From positions 1 through 53,882 of the forward strand of contig JAKQCX010000026.1 in NCBI GenBank assembly GCA_029558905.1: 53,882 bases of DNA, in the 5' to 3' direction. Made by a program: the position numbers and the translations under genes. Shown here one piece after another: positions 46,656-53,796 of this stretch; positions within the stretch are counted from its first letter, which is position 1, and each line of letters starts with the position of its first letter. This stretch comes from Pseudomonadota bacterium (lineage in GTDB: Bacteria > Pseudomonadota > Gammaproteobacteria > Burkholderiales > Thiobacillaceae). The notes under the pieces are model-generated. The model made no database searches. It was not told the DNA's origin and was given only the letters and a program-made list of their open reading frames with translations.

Positions 46656-47870
46656 ATGAAAACGACCTTGGTGAGCTTCTTGGGCAAGAACAGCGGTGAC
46701 CTCCAAACCGGCTATCGCACCGCCACCTACCGATTTCCCGACGGTCATGACCGTGTCACCCCGTTTTTCGGTCTGGCACTGGAAAAGGAATTGCGGCCGG
46801 ATTTCATGGTCATTCTCGGCACTGCCGGCAGCATGTGGGACGTACTCATCGAGCACCTGGCTGACGATGCTGAGGCAGAAGAAGCGCGGATCGAACTCAT
46901 GGAAGCAGTACGGGTGGCCACGGTGGATGCCGCCCTGCTTGAGCGCCTGCAACCTGTGGTCGCGCGGCAACTGGGTTGCCCGGTCGCCCTGCGCCTCATC
47001 CCCTACGGCCGCGACGACGAGGAACAGGCTGGCATCCTGCGTGCCATTGCCGAGGCGGTCCCGCCTGGCCGCGTCCATATCGATCTCACTCACGGCTTTC
47101 GTCACCTTGCTGCCCTGGGCCTGCTATCCGCGTTCTTCCTGGAGCGGATGGCGCGGCTAGACGTGAAAGGCCTGTATTACGGTGCCCTGGACATGACCCA
47201 GGGCGGAATCACCCCGGTGCTGCGGCTCAATGGCTTGCTCGCCATCCAGCGCTGGATTGATGCCCTCGACCGTTTCGATCAGAACGGTGACTACGGTGTA
47301 TTCGCCGACCTCCTTCTGGCTGATGGGATAGCGCAGGACAAGGTCAATTGCCTGAAAAAGGCTGCATTCTTCGAGCGCACATTCAATTTGCGGGATGCAG
47401 CCCGGCAATTGGGTACTTTTCTTGCCACTATGGATGAGGACCTGCCCGGCACGGGACGTCTATTCCAACAATCTCTGTCCGAACGTCTGGCCTGGGCAAG
47501 AGGAAAACCGCTGCACCAGCAGCAAAGGCATTTGGCTTATGTGTATCTGAACCGGCGTGATTTCGTCCGCGCGGCGGTGCTGGCCTGGGAGGCGATCATC
47601 ACGCTCGAATGTACCCGGCACGACCTCGACTTCGGCGACTACGCTGAGGACGGCGACCGCAAGCAAGCGGAAGCCGAACTGAAATCTCGCCTCCGCACCG
47701 AAGGCACAAACTGGAAAGAAGCCCCGCAAAGACGCATCAAGGACCTGCGCAACGCCCTCGCCCACGGCAGCCCGCCGGCCTCCTGGGCTGGTGATTTGCG
47801 TCAGGCTCTTGCCGCGCCCGCGAAGCTGTATGAGATGTTGAACAGGGACATGAAGGCTGCGCTCGACTGA
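46656..47870 (+). CDS. csx2: CRISPR-associated CARF-HEPN protein (Csx2-type, TIGR02221)
   Basis: 404-residue type III accessory nuclease. N-terminal CARF domain (about 1-190): KTTLVSFLGKNSGDLQTGYRTATYRF, FMVILGTAGSMWDVL, then the ligand-site DLTHGFRHLAALGLLSA near 143 and KGLYYGALDM, all typical of the TIGR02221/Csx2/MJ1666 group. The C-terminal HEPN-type domain has the ribonuclease motif R365-N-A-L-A-H370. It is predicted to be switched on by cyclic oligoadenylate from Cas10 and to cut RNA non-specifically. It lies between the NE0113 protein and cas10, replacing the usual Csm6 downstream of csm5. GGAG precedes the ATG. Confidence 0.88.
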   Translation: MKTTLVSFLGKNSGDLQTGYRTATYRFPDGHDRVTPFFGLALEKELRPDFMVILGTAGSMWDVLIEHLADDAEAEEARIELMEAVRVATVDAALLERLQPVVARQLGCPVALRLIPYGRDDEEQAGILRAIAEAVPPGRVHIDLTHGFRHLAALGLLSAFFLERMARLDVKGLYYGALDMTQGGITPVLRLNGLLAIQRWIDALDRFDQNGDYGVFADLLLADGIAQDKVNCLKKAAFFERTFNLRDAARQLGTFLATMDEDLPGTGRLFQQSLSERLAWARGKPLHQQQRHLAYVYLNRRDFVRAAVLAWEAIITLECTRHDLDFGDYAEDGDRKQAEAELKSRLRTEGTNWKEAPQRRIKDLRNALAHGSPPASWAGDLRQALAAPAKLYEMLNRDMKAALD

Positions 47871-47901
47871 TGGCTCGGTCACCCCTACGGCAATCAAGTA
47901 T

Positions 47902-47911
47902 GCAAGCTTGC
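47902..47911. promoter_or_regulatory. Candidate operator: second palindrome GCAAGCTTGC
   Basis: Identical to the palindrome at 45438-45447, located 60-69 bases before the cas10 ATG in the 100-base gap after the CARF-HEPN gene. The repeated position upstream of two cas genes is the only support. Confidence 0.35.
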
Positions 47912-47970
47912 CGAACTGACAGGGCCGGGCACGACATAGCAACATTCGCAACAACTCCGGGAGATGACGG

Positions 47971-50751
47971 ATGAATAACTCACAACGCATGAATGCAACC
48001 TGCCGCGTGGCCCTTGCCGCCCTGCTGCACGACTTGGGCAAATTTGCCGAGCGGGCCCGTATACCGGAAGCGCAGGTCAAGGACGGCGCCGGCGCCACTC
48101 GTCAGGCCGTCAACGAGTTGCTGGCCTGCCCCGAATGGAACGGGCGCCGCACACATATCCACGCTGCCTACACCGCCATCGCCATGGATTTGCTGGAAGC
48201 CCACCTGCCGGAACTGGTGGGCGATGACATGGCGCCCTTCGCACCCTGGCGGGAGAAGAACGCGGACGACTCCATCATCAATGCCGCCGCCCGGCACCAC
48301 CGGCCCGATACCTTCCTGCAATGGATCATCGCCAGCGCCGACCGCCTGGCCTCCGGCTTCGAGCGGGAGGAGTTCAAGACCTACAACCAGGCGCCGGATG
48401 AGGAAGACAAGAAACTCAACCACTACACCACCCGGCAATGGACCCTGCTTGAGGGCGTTCATCTCCCCTCTCCCACCGGGAGAGGGGCAGGGAGTGAGGG
48501 AGCAACGCCTACCTACCGCTATCCGTTGCACCCTCTGTCCCCAGAGGCGATCTTTCCCGTCCCCGCGAAAGTCAGTGAAACCGGCGACAAGGCCGAAGCA
48601 AAAGCCCGCTATCTGGCGTTATGGAACCAGTTTCAAACCAGCCTGAAGGCCATTCCCGCCAGCCACCGCGCCAATCTGCCGCTTTGGCTCGACCATTTCG
48701 ACAGTCTCTGGCTGGCCTTCACCCACGCCATCCCCTCCGCCACGGCGGGCATTGCCGGCAACGTGCGGCCCGATGTGGCGCTCTACGACCATTCCCGCAC
48801 CACGGCGGCGCTGGCGGTGGCGCTCTGGCGCTTCCATGCCGACCAGGAACATGAAACGACGGACATCAAGGAGCAGTTGCGCGCCCAGTGGGACAGCAAA
48901 CGCGATGGCTTCGATGAATCCCGCCAAGCCTGGGAAGACGAAAAATTCCTGCTGATCCAGGGCGATTTCACAGGCATCCAGGACTTCATCTTTGCCGGCG
49001 GCGAGTCGCAGCGTCAGGTGGCGCGCCTGCTGCGCGGGCGTTCGTTCCATGTCTCGCTGCTGTCCGAATTGGCCGCCCTGAAGGTGCTGGAAGCCCTCGA
49101 TCTGCCGCCCACCAGCCAGGTGGTGAATGCCGCCGGCAAGTTTTTGATCGTCGCGCCGAATACGGCGGAGACCGAGGCGACGCTGCGCGCGGTTCAGACC
49201 GAACTGGACGCCTGGTTCCTCGCCCACACCTGGGGCCAGTCCGGTATCAACCTCGCCTGGCTGCCCGCCCGCGCCGATGATTTCCGCCACGGCAAGGGCG
49301 ACAGCCCGTTCCGTGACCTGATCAAGCGCCTGTTCGAGCAACTGGAAACGGCCAAGTTGACCCGCTTCGGGTTGTGCGGTGAAAAGCCACCAAAGCCCAT
49401 CTACCAAGGATTCCTCGACCATTTCACTCACGGCGAATGCAAGATCGATGGGCGCTCACCGGCCCACCCGGAACTGGAGGGCTTGAGCGAGCTGGCCTGG
49501 GACCAGGTGCAGACCGGCAAATGGCTGGCCAATCAGGATCGCTTATTGATTACCCGCGATCGGATCGAACCGCTGCCCGCAGGCCAGACACTGAACCAGT
49601 TGCGGCTGCCCATCTTCGGCTACCACGTGCTCTTCACCGGCGAGGAGGAAGCCAGCGGCAAGTTCGGCGGCGAGGCCAAATCCGGCAATCTGGCACGCGC
49701 CTGGGATTTTTCTTTGCCCGAATCCGCCGACGCGCCGCTGTGGAACGGCTACGCCCGGCGCGCCATCAATGCCTTCGTGCCGAAGTTCGGCGAGACCAGC
49801 GCCTGGGAAGCCGACCGCTACCAGGGGCTTGAAGACCTTGACGACTTCGAGCCGCACCCACAGGCGCCCAAGACCTTGAATCATCTGGCGCGCGAAGACC
49901 GCCGTCTGGACGAAAACGGCCACTGGATCGGCGCCGAGGCTCTGATGACCCTGAAAGGCGACATCGACAACCTCGGTCTGATCTTTCAGCAAGGCCAGGC
50001 GCGTCCCACCTTCGCCCGCATGGCCGCGCTTTCCCGCCAGATCAACGCCTTCTTCACCGTCTGGCTGCCCTGGGTGTGCCACAAGGAATTCTCCAACACC
50101 TACACCGTGTTCGCAGGCGGCGACGATTTCTTCCTGATCGGGCCGTGGCATTCCACCATCAAACTGGCCAGCCGGATGCGCGACGAATTCGCCCGCTATG
50201 TGGCGCACAACCCGGACATCCACTTCTCGGCGGGCCTGTCCATGACCAAGCCCGGCCTGCCCATCCGCCATCTGGCGTGGTTAGCGGAGGAGTCGCTCGA
50301 CAAGGCCAAGGCTTTCCTCTCCTCGCCCACTGGGAGAGGGGCCGGGGGTGAGGGAGCAACGCAAGCCAAGAACGCTGTTACCTGCTACGGCCATTCCGTT
50401 TCGTGGGACGACTTCGAAAAACTCATGGCCCGCGAAGCAGCACTGGGCCGGCTCAGTGACGAACTGAAGCTATCCACCGGTTACCTCTACGGCCTGCTCC
50501 ATCTCACCGACATGGCTGCGAACCAGACCCGCCGCCTGGAAAACGCTCTCTGGCATTCCCGCTTCGCCTATCGCACCCGGCGCATGCTGGAGAGCCAGGT
50601 AAGGAATGAGGGCGACCGTGACGCCACCGAGCGCAAACGGCGGCAGTGGCAACAGGAACTGGCGGTGGCAATCGCCGACACCGGCATCAAAGACCACAAG
50701 GCGGCCTACAAGATCGCCCTGTTCACCCATCTCTATCAACAACGCGACTGA
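47971..50751 (+). CDS. cas10: Type III-A CRISPR large subunit Cas10/Csm1
   Basis: Signature subunit of the Csm effector: target-RNA binding activates its palm domain to make cyclic oligoadenylates, and the HD domain to cut single-stranded DNA. The 926-residue product has HD motif ALLHDLGKFAERA (H20, D21), the Palm1 region (EKFLLIQGDFTGIQDFIFAGGESQRQVARLL, near 330), a zinc/linker region and the Palm2 cyclase motif FAGGDDFFLIG (G716-G717-D718-D719), followed by the D4 helical end. Two SPTGRGAG-x-EGAT stretches (near 165-178 and 783-796) are encoded by copies of a palindromic DNA repeat and are unlikely to be ancestral. Catalytic residues look intact. GGGAG precedes the ATG. csm2 starts 10 bases after the stop. 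Confidence 0.97.
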   Translation: MNNSQRMNATCRVALAALLHDLGKFAERARIPEAQVKDGAGATRQAVNELLACPEWNGRRTHIHAAYTAIAMDLLEAHLPELVGDDMAPFAPWREKNADDSIINAAARHHRPDTFLQWIIASADRLASGFEREEFKTYNQAPDEEDKKLNHYTTRQWTLLEGVHLPSPTGRGAGSEGATPTYRYPLHPLSPEAIFPVPAKVSETGDKAEAKARYLALWNQFQTSLKAIPASHRANLPLWLDHFDSLWLAFTHAIPSATAGIAGNVRPDVALYDHSRTTAALAVALWRFHADQEHETTDIKEQLRAQWDSKRDGFDESRQAWEDEKFLLIQGDFTGIQDFIFAGGESQRQVARLLRGRSFHVSLLSELAALKVLEALDLPPTSQVVNAAGKFLIVAPNTAETEATLRAVQTELDAWFLAHTWGQSGINLAWLPARADDFRHGKGDSPFRDLIKRLFEQLETAKLTRFGLCGEKPPKPIYQGFLDHFTHGECKIDGRSPAHPELEGLSELAWDQVQTGKWLANQDRLLITRDRIEPLPAGQTLNQLRLPIFGYHVLFTGEEEASGKFGGEAKSGNLARAWDFSLPESADAPLWNGYARRAINAFVPKFGETSAWEADRYQGLEDLDDFEPHPQAPKTLNHLAREDRRLDENGHWIGAEALMTLKGDIDNLGLIFQQGQARPTFARMAALSRQINAFFTVWLPWVCHKEFSNTYTVFAGGDDFFLIGPWHSTIKLASRMRDEFARYVAHNPDIHFSAGLSMTKPGLPIRHLAWLAEESLDKAKAFLSSPTGRGAGGEGATQAKNAVTCYGHSVSWDDFEKLMAREAALGRLSDELKLSTGYLYGLLHLTDMAANQTRRLENALWHSRFAYRTRRMLESQVRNEGDRDATERKRRQWQQELAVAIADTGIKDHKAAYKIALFTHLYQQRD
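48463..48508 (+). repeat. Palindromic repeat translated within cas10, copy 1
   Basis: CTCCCCTCTCCC pairs with GGGAGAGGGG, and is followed by CAGGGAGTGAGGGAGCAACGC. It is read in frame as PSPTGRGAGSEGAT. The same element, about 46 bases, occurs at 50316-50361 with a few differences. Elements of this shape (CTCTCCC...GGGAGAGGG...GTGAGGG) are commonly dispersed between genes in proteobacteria. Copy 1 lies in a variable linker of Cas10 just before the conserved YRYPLHPLSPEAIFPV. Confidence 0.8.
50316..50361 (+). repeat. Palindromic repeat translated within cas10, copy 2
   Basis: Second copy, read in the same frame as SPTGRGAGGEGAT, between LDKAKAFL and KNAVTCYGHSVSW after the Palm2 domain. It shares TGGGAGAGGGG...GTGAGGGAGCAACGC with copy 1. 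The insertion site is again a variable loop. Confidence 0.8.
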
Positions 50752-50761
50752 GGAGACTGAA

Positions 50762-51229
50762 ATGGCCCAAGGCACCCACCAAGGCAGACCCAACCAGAAC
50801 CGGCGCGAGGAAGCGCCACGTCAGCAGGCGGATACCGGCTGGCGCAGCAGCGTTCGCTTTGCCACGCCGGATGCCGAACTGTTCAACAGCATCGCCAAGA
50901 AAGCAGCACAAAGCGTGGCGCATGCCGATCCTTACCGGAACAAACCCACCCAGCTGCGCCGTTTCTATGACGAGCTGCTGCTTTGGGAGACGCGCGTCAG
51001 CCAGCAACCACTGGATGCACAGTCGGCCAAGTTCGCGGAGTGCCTGCCCTTCATCCGCATGCTCAACGCCAAAGCGGCCTATGCCGTGGGCCGCAAGCTT
51101 GTCGACCGTACCTTTGTCGATCTCCTGCAGCACACTTTGAACGAAATCACCAACCCGCAAACCTTGACCACTTGCAAGTATTTCTGGGAAGCCTTCATGG
51201 GCTTCTACAAACAGGAACGCCAGGACTGA
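50762..51229 (+). CDS. csm2: Type III-A Csm small subunit Csm2
   Basis: 155-residue helical small subunit (Cas11 equivalent) of the Csm complex, which lines the target RNA. After a charged, Gln/Arg-rich N-terminus the helical core shows FNSIAKKAAQSVAHADPYRNKPTQLRRFYDELLLWE and RMLNAKAAYAVGRKLVDRTF, the most conserved Csm2 region. The start at 50762 (MAQGTHQGRPN) lies 10 bases after the cas10 stop, preceded by GAGGAG; the longer frame overlaps cas10. csm3 follows after 16 bases. Confidence 0.9.
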   Translation: MAQGTHQGRPNQNRREEAPRQQADTGWRSSVRFATPDAELFNSIAKKAAQSVAHADPYRNKPTQLRRFYDELLLWETRVSQQPLDAQSAKFAECLPFIRMLNAKAAYAVGRKLVDRTFVDLLQHTLNEITNPQTLTTCKYFWEAFMGFYKQERQD

Positions 51230-51245
51230 ACCAGGGAGACCCCAC

Positions 51246-51968
51246 ATGAAACTCACCGCCATCCGCAAATTCACCGGCAGCCTGGAACTCGTCACCGGCC
51301 TGCACATCGGTTCCGGCAACAACGAGATGCACATCGGCGGCACCGACAACCCGGTGTTGAAGAACCCCGTCACGCAGGAGCCCTACATCCCCGGCTCCAG
51401 CCTCAAGGGCAAGATCCGCAGCCTGCTGGAATGGAAGCTGGGCGTGGTGGACCAGACCAAGGGCAAGCCGCTGGGCTTTCGCGACATCGGGGACGTGCCC
51501 AACGCCAAGCGTGATCAGGCCAAGACCCTGCTCAAGCTGTTCGGTGGCGCGCCGGAAGGCTCGAACCAGGACATGAAACTGGTGGAGGAAATCGGCCCCA
51601 CCCGCCTGGCGTTCTGGGATTGCTCGCTTTCCCGCGCCTGGGTCGCCGAGATGAGCCGGCGCAACCTGCTGCTCACCGAAACCAAGATGGAAAACATGAT
51701 CGACCGCATCCGCGGCGTGGCCGAACACCCGCGCAACACCGAACGCGTCCCGGCGGGCGCCACCTTCGACTTTGCCCTCACCGTGCGCATCCACGATGAT
51801 GAAGACCTGCTGGCCACGGTTTACGAGGGCTTGAAACTGCTGGAACTCACCGGCCTGGGTGGTTCCGGTTCGCGCGGCTATGGCAAGGTGAAGTTCGCCA
51901 GCCTCAACCTGGATGGCGCCGACGTATTGGATGAACTGGCCAAGGTCAATCTCGCCGAGGCGGTTTGA
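51246..51968 (+). CDS. csm3: Type III-A backbone subunit Csm3 (Cas7)
   Basis: RAMP-type Cas7 backbone subunit (240 residues) that binds the crRNA and cuts target RNA every six nucleotides. Catalytic Asp is D34 in GGTDNPVLKNP. The Gly-rich crRNA-binding loop PYIPGSSLKGKIRSLLEW and C-terminal GLGGSGSRGYGKVKF are typical. It is preceded by an AGGGAGA ribosome-binding site. A 109-base gap containing a palindromic repeat separates it from csm4. Confidence 0.96.
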   Translation: MKLTAIRKFTGSLELVTGLHIGSGNNEMHIGGTDNPVLKNPVTQEPYIPGSSLKGKIRSLLEWKLGVVDQTKGKPLGFRDIGDVPNAKRDQAKTLLKLFGGAPEGSNQDMKLVEEIGPTRLAFWDCSLSRAWVAEMSRRNLLLTETKMENMIDRIRGVAEHPRNTERVPAGATFDFALTVRIHDDEDLLATVYEGLKLLELTGLGGSGSRGYGKVKFASLNLDGADVLDELAKVNLAEAV

Positions 51969-51988
51969 AATGACCCCCCAATTCTTTG

Positions 51989-52055
51989 CCGTCATTCCCG
52001 CGCAGGCGGGAATCCAGAAACATCCCTGGATGCCGGCTTTCACCGGCATGACGGG
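51989..52055. repeat. Palindromic repeat element between csm3 and csm4
   Basis: Outer arms CCGTCAT and ATGACGG, inner pairs ATCCAG/CTGGAT and TTCCCGC/GCGGGAA-type. A second local hairpin (GCCGGCTTTCACCGGC) lies near the right end. The TTCCCGCGCAGGCGGG core is also found at 28548-28606 between dnaK and dnaJ. This is a dispersed, non-coding element of the kind found across proteobacteria, interrupting the csm operon. Confidence 0.75.
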
Positions 52056-52076
52056 CGATATTCCTGGGAGCCCGCC

Positions 52077-53039
52077 ATGTTGACCTACAAGGCCTGCATT
52101 ACCCCGCTTTCCGCCTTCGGCACACCGCCCAAGGGTGACACCCTGTTCGGCCAGTTGTGCTGGGCGCTGCGCAATCGGCTGGGGGAGGAGAAGCTGACGC
52201 AACTGCTCGACGGCTACACGGCAGGACGGCCCTTCGCGGTGGTTTCCGACGCGCTGCCCGCCGGCCACCTGCCCCGGCCCACCTTGCCCGGACACTGGTT
52301 CAACCCGTTGCCGGACGATGATCGCAAGACCGCCAAGAAGCGCGTCTGGCTGCCGGTCGAGCACTTTGCCGCGCCGGTGGCCGACTGGCTGGGTCACTGC
52401 CGCGCCGCGAGTGAATTACCCGGCGGCAGCCCCCTATCGCATCCCCACCCCCACAACAGCATCGACCGCCGCATCGGCACCACGGGCGACGGCTTCGCGC
52501 CGTACAGCATGGGGCGGCAGTGGTATGGCGAGGATGCCGCGCTCGACATTCACATCGTCCTGCCCGACTCCCGCCTGCCCGCCAGCGATCTGGAACGCGC
52601 CCTGCGCGACATCGGCGACCTGGGCTTCGGGCGCGATGCCGGCATCGGCCTGGGCCGCTTTCGGGTCGATGCGTTCGAGCCCGCCGTTCTGCCCACGCAA
52701 GCCGACGCCAACGCCTGGCTGACCCTGGCCCCCTGCGCCCCGCAAGGGCTGCCCTGGGAGGCCGATCGCTGTTTCTACACGGTGTTCACCCGCTTTGGTC
52801 GCCATGGCGACATCGGCGTGCATCTTCACAATCCGTTCAAAGCGCCGGTGCTGATGGCCAATACCGGTGCGACGCTCGCTCCGGCGCACCATGACGGCGC
52901 ACTGTTCACCGGCCAGGGGCTGGGCGGAATCGGGGCGGATGGTGAGGGCATCCTGTCCAAGGCGATCCCGGAAACCGTGCACCAGGGCTACGCGCCGGTC
53001 GTTGGTATCCGTCTGCCCAATGGAGAGACACAACCATGA
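52077..53039 (+). CDS. csm4: Type III-A Csm4 (Cas5 group)
   Basis: 320-residue RAMP subunit that binds the crRNA 5' tag and contacts Cas10. CITPLSAFGTPPKGDTLFGQLCWALRN at the start is the Csm4 signature, NSIDRRIGTTGDGFAPYSMG the central segment, DIGDLGFGRDAGIGLGRFRV the Gly-rich loop, and GQGLGGIGADGEGILSKAIPETVHQGYAPV the C-terminal end. The start at 52077 follows GGGAG in the palindromic-repeat gap. The stop (TGA 53037-53039) overlaps the rhuM-like ATG at 53036. Confidence 0.93.
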   Translation: MLTYKACITPLSAFGTPPKGDTLFGQLCWALRNRLGEEKLTQLLDGYTAGRPFAVVSDALPAGHLPRPTLPGHWFNPLPDDDRKTAKKRVWLPVEHFAAPVADWLGHCRAASELPGGSPLSHPHPHNSIDRRIGTTGDGFAPYSMGRQWYGEDAALDIHIVLPDSRLPASDLERALRDIGDLGFGRDAGIGLGRFRVDAFEPAVLPTQADANAWLTLAPCAPQGLPWEADRCFYTVFTRFGRHGDIGVHLHNPFKAPVLMANTGATLAPAHHDGALFTGQGLGGIGADGEGILSKAIPETVHQGYAPVVGIRLPNGETQP

Positions 53040-53479
53040 GTGAAATCGCCATCTATCAGCATCAGGACGGCAGCATCGATGTGCGGCTTGAAAGGGACTC
53101 CGTCTGGTTGACCCAGCTACAACTGGCCGCTCTTTTCGGACGTGATCGCACGGTCGTCGGCAGGCATGTGCGCACTGTCTTTGCCGCGCGCGAACTCGAT
53201 GAAGAAAGCAATGTGCAGAAAATGCACATTGCTACTTCGGACAAGCCGGTTGCCCTGTACAACCTGGATGTCATCATCTCGGTCGGCTACCGGGTCAAAT
53301 CGCCCGAGGGGGTGAGATTCCATCGCTGGACCAGCCACATCCTTCCAGGTGGGCGGCGCACCTGTGGTCAACGACGTGAGCTGGCCGCGCTGTCGCTGCT
53401 GGTGGCGGAATCGAAGCCGGCGGACAAGGAGGTGCTGAGCCGCCTGAACATGAACATGCTCGCCGGGGAGGCCGCATGA
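53036..53479 (+). CDS. Shortened RhuM-family protein inside the csm operon
   Basis: 147 residues. The first hundred residues match the RhuM N-terminal domain: IYQHQDGSIDVRLERDSVWLTQLQLAALFGRDRTVV, ELDEESNVQKMHIA, and the signature YNLDVIISVGYRVKS. Intact RhuM proteins, from memory, are over 300 residues, often with a C-terminal Fic-like domain. Here the sequence after RFHRWTS turns abruptly into a short, odd segment and then LAALSLLVAESKPADKEVLSRL, which resembles the extreme end of the Fic-containing form. An internal deletion and a nearby one-base shift are the likely cause. It overlaps csm4 and csm5 by four bases each (ATGA), so it is translated with the operon. No catalytic Fic motif HxFxxGNGR remains. 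Function in CRISPR immunity, if any, is unknown. Confidence 0.8.
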   Translation: MSEIAIYQHQDGSIDVRLERDSVWLTQLQLAALFGRDRTVVGRHVRTVFAARELDEESNVQKMHIATSDKPVALYNLDVIISVGYRVKSPEGVRFHRWTSHILPGGRRTCGQRRELAALSLLVAESKPADKEVLSRLNMNMLAGEAA

Positions 53480-53796
53480 ACCCGTTTGCCAGTTACCGGC
53501 TGCTCATCACCCCACTGTCACCCATACACATCGGCATCGGGGAAAGTTACGAGCCCACGAACTACGTCATCGACAACGGCGTCTTGCACGAATTCGACAC
53601 CGGCGCCGCGATGGCCGCGCTGTCGGATGCCGACCGCAAGACGCTGCTGGAGATCGGCAATCGCCGGCCGGACAAAACCATGATTGAAGCTTTGCAGCGT
53701 TATTTCTACGAGCGGCGCTTGCCACTGATGGCCATGGCCCAAGGCAGTGTCCCACCAAGTGGTGTAAGAGCTGAAGTGCCTGGTGTTGCCCGGTAG
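53476..53796 (+). pseudogene. csm5: Csm5, disrupted after about 88 codons
   Basis: Start of the RAMP subunit that caps the crRNA 3' end in Csm complexes. NPFASYRLLITPLSPIHIGIGESYEPTNYVIDNGVLHEFDT is typical Csm5, and DKTMIEALQRYFYERRLPLMAMA (to residue 88) still fits the family. From 53740 the frame switches to QGSVPPSGVRAEVPGVAR and stops at 53796, within sequence that looks like an insertion-sequence end. Full-length Csm5 is usually over 350 residues, so about three quarters is missing from this window. The rest may continue beyond the element. ATG overlaps the rhuM-like stop. Confidence 0.85.
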
